NCBI GenBank assembly: GCA_030618475.1 | Contig: JAUXDG010000104.1 | Span: 1-8,626, forward strand | DNA from: Gammaproteobacteria bacterium | GTDB taxonomy: Bacteria; Pseudomonadota; Gammaproteobacteria; DSM-19610 | Reading direction: 5' to 3' | Length of the DNA: 8,626 bases | Shown: piece after piece, positions 6,151-8,626 of the stretch | How the letters are laid out: each line of letters opens with the position of its first letter | How positions within the stretch are numbered: the stretch's first letter is position 1 | Program-made: the position numbers and the translations under genes | Notes under the pieces: generated by a model | Seen by the model: the letters and a program-made list of their open reading frames with translations, nothing else | Told to the model about the DNA's origin: nothing | The model's database searches: none

Positions 6151-7117
6151 CAACTGGCTGCGCTCCAACACCTTCCATCATAGCCAGTTCTGGGATCTGA
6201 AACGACTGGTCGAGGAAAAGGAAAAGCAGGGTCTGCTGCTATCCCTGTGCATTCCCACCCTGAATGAAGAGAAAACCATCGGTAAGGAACTGGTGCTGTT
6301 CAAGTCCGAGCTGATGGATCGTTATCCGCTGCTTGATGAAATTGCGGTCATCGATTCGGGTTCCACCGACCGGACGCTGGAAGTGGCGGCGGCGTTCGGC
6401 GCCGATGTCTATAGATCCGCCGACATACTCCCCGATCTGGGCAGCCGGCTCGGCAAGGGTGAGAACCTGTGGAAAGCCATTTACCAGCTCAAGGGCGATA
6501 TCATCGTGTACGTGGATGCGGATATCAAAAACATTCATCCGCGCTTTGCCTACGGATTGATTGCACCGCTGATCTACCGCCCGGAGATCAAGTACGTCAA
6601 GGCGTTCTACGACCGGCCCCTGGCCACTTCGAAAGAAACCCGACCGCTGGGCGGCGGTCGGGTCACGGAGATTCTGGTGCGGCCGCTGTTCTCGTTGTTT
6701 TTCCCCGAGCTGAGCGCGCTGGTGCAACCGCTGTCCGGCGAGTACGCGGTGCGTCGCGAGCTGCTGGAGCGTCTGCCATTCCCCATCGGCTATGGTGTGG
6801 AGACCGCGCATCTCATTGATACCTATTCAGCGTGGGGGCTGGAGGCCATTGCGCAGACCGACCTGGATAGCCGGGTTCACCGCAACCAGCCAACGCGTGA
6901 CCTGGGCAGGATGGCATTCGGGATACTGCACGCCTTTCTCACCCGGCTGCGTTTGCACGGCATTGTTTCCGGGCTGCCGGAACTGACCACCATGCTGCGC
7001 CAGTTCCAGACCCGCGCCGACGAGTACGAGCAGCTGCTGTTCGAAATCAGTGAAGAAGAACGGCCACCAATGATCGATGTGCCGGCCTACCGCGAAAAAC
7101 GTGGCAACATGGACTGA
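6137..7117 (+). CDS. gpgS: Glucosyl-3-phosphoglycerate synthase (GT81)
   Basis: Transfers glucose from an NDP-glucose to 3-phosphoglycerate, the first committed step to glucosylglycerate and its derivatives. The product is 326 residues if begun at the GTG at 6137; an in-frame ATG at 6125 would add four. Motifs, numbered from the GTG: IPTLNEEKT (39-47) and DSGSTD (73-78) of the GT-A nucleotide-binding fold; GKGENLW (106-112); the metal-binding DAD (127-129, a DxD motif); GGGRVTE (172-178), matching the 3-phosphoglycerate-binding GRVT loop of mycobacterial GpgS; PLSGEYA (198-204); GYGVE (218-222); and H248, placed like the metal-ligand His of the family. Length agrees with known GpgS of about 320-330 residues. 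The gene overlaps the M20-like gene by 14 nt and ends 7 nt before the next transferase. No partner phosphatase (gpgP) lies in the window. Confidence 0.93.
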   Translation: MTDIDNWLRSNTFHHSQFWDLKRLVEEKEKQGLLLSLCIPTLNEEKTIGKELVLFKSELMDRYPLLDEIAVIDSGSTDRTLEVAAAFGADVYRSADILPDLGSRLGKGENLWKAIYQLKGDIIVYVDADIKNIHPRFAYGLIAPLIYRPEIKYVKAFYDRPLATSKETRPLGGGRVTEILVRPLFSLFFPELSALVQPLSGEYAVRRELLERLPFPIGYGVETAHLIDTYSAWGLEAIAQTDLDSRVHRNQPTRDLGRMAFGILHAFLTRLRLHGIVSGLPELTTMLRQFQTRADEYEQLLFEISEEERPPMIDVPAYREKRGNMD

Positions 7118-7124
7118 CAGCGCT

Positions 7125-8579
7125 GTGCGGCTTGCCATTGTTCATCACCATCTTCATCCCGGCGGGGTGACGCGCATCATTGAACACGCAGTCTCCGCAC
7201 TGCACAGCTGCGATATCAAACTCGTGATTTTGTCGGGTGAAGCGCCGGACCGTGTATGGGGCGTGCCCGTGCGGGTGGTCGAATCCCTGGCCTATGAGGA
7301 ACAACGCGCCACCGCCTCGCCGGCACAGCTTGCGGCTGATCTGCAGGCAGCGGCACGCGATGCGCTGGGTTCACTACCGGATCTGTGGCATGTGCACAAT
7401 CATTCACTCGGCAAGAACCTGGCATTGCCCGGTGCATTGCAGGCACTGGCCGATGCCGGGCAGCGGCTGTTATTACAGCTGCACGATTTCGCCGAGGACG
7501 GCCGTCCGCTGAACTACCGGCGGTTGCGTAGTGTGGTGGGTGAGGGGGACGGTGCGAGGCTGGTGCAGTGTCTGTACCCGCAGGCCGGACAGGTGCACTA
7601 TGCGGTGCTCAATGGCCGTGACCTGAAGTTGCTCGGCGCCGCAGGCATCCCGCCGGCTCGCCTGCATGCCCTGGCGAATCCGGTAAGCCTGCAGGCGGGC
7701 ACCGCCGCTAGCGAGGATCTGCGTTCCAGGCAGCAGCGCCTGTGGCTATATCCGACACGCGCCATACGCCGTAAGAACCTGGGAGAGTTCCTGTTGTGGG
7801 CGGCGCTGGCTGAACCCGGCGATCAGTTCGCAACGACGCTTGGACCGAACAATCCGGCGGAGCGTCCGCGCTATGAACGCTGGCGCGAACTGGCCGGTGC
7901 TGTTTCGCTACCCGTGCGTTTCGAGCTCGGCGCCAACCCGGCGCACAGGTTTGAGGACATTCTGTCTTCTGCCTATGCTATGGTGACCACCAGTATCGCC
8001 GAGGGTTTCGGTATGGCGTTTCTGGAACCCTGGCTGGTTGGCCGTGCAGTCACCGGAAGAAATCTTGTCGAGATCACCGCTGAGTTCACCGAGGCCGGCG
8101 TGGCCTTGCCGCATCTGTATACACGGCTTGATGTGCCGGTGGAATGGATCGGCAATCAGGTCCTGGAACAGAAGGCGCAGCAGGGACTGCAGCGCAGCTG
8201 GGATGCCTATGGTCGCAGCCTGCAAGCGGATGACCTGTCGCGGACTCTAGGTGCCTGGATACACAACAGCCAGGTGGATTTCGGCAGGCTGGATGAAGCC
8301 CTGCAGGAACAGGTGATACGCACCGTTACCGGCTCTGCCGACGCACGCAGACAACTGCAGCCGCTGCGCCTGCCTGACCCGGGTGAAAACAGCGAGAGGA
8401 CAAGTGAAAACCGTGCAGTGATTCTGGCAAACTTCGGTATCGAGCAGTATGGTTCCCGCTTACTGGGTATCTATCAGCAGATCATGGATTCAGCCGTGGA
8501 GCCGCTGGAATCACTCTCCGGTGAAGCGGTACTGGACCAGTTTCTGGCCGCGGAGCGCCTGTATCTGTTACGAAGCTGA
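7125..8579 (+). CDS. Long GT-B (GT4-like) glycosyltransferase of unknown product
   Basis: A cytoplasmic retaining glycosyltransferase of 484 residues from a GTG at 7125. The N-terminal VRLAIVHHHLHPGGVTRIIE places the first beta strand and Gly-rich loop right at the start, as in GT4 enzymes, which is why I prefer this start. In-frame alternatives are the GTG at 7101 and the ATG at 7077, which overlap gpgS; no good Shine-Dalgarno sequence decides. Further motifs, numbered from 7125: HVHNHSLGKN (89-98), QLHDFAEDGRPLNY (118-131), LYPTRAIRRKNLGE (208-221), and EX7E as E293-GFGMAFL-E301. About 110 residues lie between the nucleotide-sugar site and the final GIEQYGSRLLGIYQ helix, making it longer than typical GT4 members. 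It follows gpgS by 7 nt and probably acts on glucosylglycerate, its 3-phosphate or a longer oligosaccharide. Donor and product cannot be assigned. Confidence 0.85.
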   Translation: MRLAIVHHHLHPGGVTRIIEHAVSALHSCDIKLVILSGEAPDRVWGVPVRVVESLAYEEQRATASPAQLAADLQAAARDALGSLPDLWHVHNHSLGKNLALPGALQALADAGQRLLLQLHDFAEDGRPLNYRRLRSVVGEGDGARLVQCLYPQAGQVHYAVLNGRDLKLLGAAGIPPARLHALANPVSLQAGTAASEDLRSRQQRLWLYPTRAIRRKNLGEFLLWAALAEPGDQFATTLGPNNPAERPRYERWRELAGAVSLPVRFELGANPAHRFEDILSSAYAMVTTSIAEGFGMAFLEPWLVGRAVTGRNLVEITAEFTEAGVALPHLYTRLDVPVEWIGNQVLEQKAQQGLQRSWDAYGRSLQADDLSRTLGAWIHNSQVDFGRLDEALQEQVIRTVTGSADARRQLQPLRLPDPGENSERTSENRAVILANFGIEQYGSRLLGIYQQIMDSAVEPLESLSGEAVLDQFLAAERLYLLRS

Positions 8580-8595
8580 TGGAAGTCACCCAAGG

Positions 8596-8626
8596 ATGAA
8601 TGGCACTAAGTTAAGGCGGCTTTTCC
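8596..8626 (+). CDS. Possible start of the next gene (partial)
   Basis: An ATG at 8596, 16 nt after the glycosyltransferase stop, opens a frame that stays open to the window edge and reads MNGTKLRRLF. AAGG lies immediately before it, too close to be a normal Shine-Dalgarno sequence. The competing ATG at 8600 closes after four codons. LRRLF recalls the N-terminus of some class I aldolases (LRRLF followed by a DGR / MDHG stretch), but ten residues cannot establish that. Treat it as a candidate fourth member of the rightward unit. Confidence 0.25.
   Translation, partial: MNGTKLRRLF

Noticed and set aside
1..8626. tRNA, rRNA or riboswitch
   Set aside because: No cloverleaf, rRNA-like stretch or recognisable riboswitch core was seen in the gaps between genes.

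Overview
The window looks like chromosomal DNA from a moderately GC-rich gammaproteobacterium. The grounds are a short periplasmic cytochrome c5, a TlpA/ResA-type thioredoxin, and several intergenic inverted-repeat elements of a kind common in marine, halophilic or sulfur-oxidising gammaproteobacteria. The lineage is an inference from gene content; there is no rRNA or other taxonomic marker here.

Left part (1-1669). A plus-strand gene ends at 57. A 127-bp inverted-repeat element (61-187) follows and runs into the 3' end of a minus-strand TlpA-like thioredoxin gene, supplying its last residues and stop codon. Upstream of that gene, on the same strand, lie a hairpin terminator and a cytochrome c5 gene (795-1097). 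A roughly 570-bp stretch without a convincing gene (1098-1669) holds an AT-rich tract, a 72-bp near-perfect palindrome and a second, diverged inverted repeat.

Main part (1670-8626). This is a divergent locus that appears devoted to glucosylglycerate-type compatible solutes. To the left (minus strand) run a GT4 glycosyltransferase and, 3 nt behind it, a GH13_18 phosphorylase best matched to glucosylglycerate phosphorylase. To the right (plus strand) run an M20-fold protein lacking the catalytic Glu pair, a clear glucosyl-3-phosphoglycerate synthase (gpgS), and a long GT-B glycosyltransferase, all overlapping or nearly abutting. A further gene may begin at 8596. The 287-bp divergent control region carries a 106-bp inverted-repeat element.

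Proposed working model: GpgS makes glucosyl-3-phosphoglycerate, an unseen phosphatase gives glucosylglycerate, one or both GT-B enzymes extend it (for example to mannosylglucosylglycerate), and the phosphorylase recovers glucose-1-phosphate when the solute is no longer needed. GpgS is well supported and the phosphorylase class fairly well supported. The acceptors and products of the two other transferases, and any role for the M20-like protein, are inference. The M20-like protein and the second transferase are the most likely places for undescribed biology.
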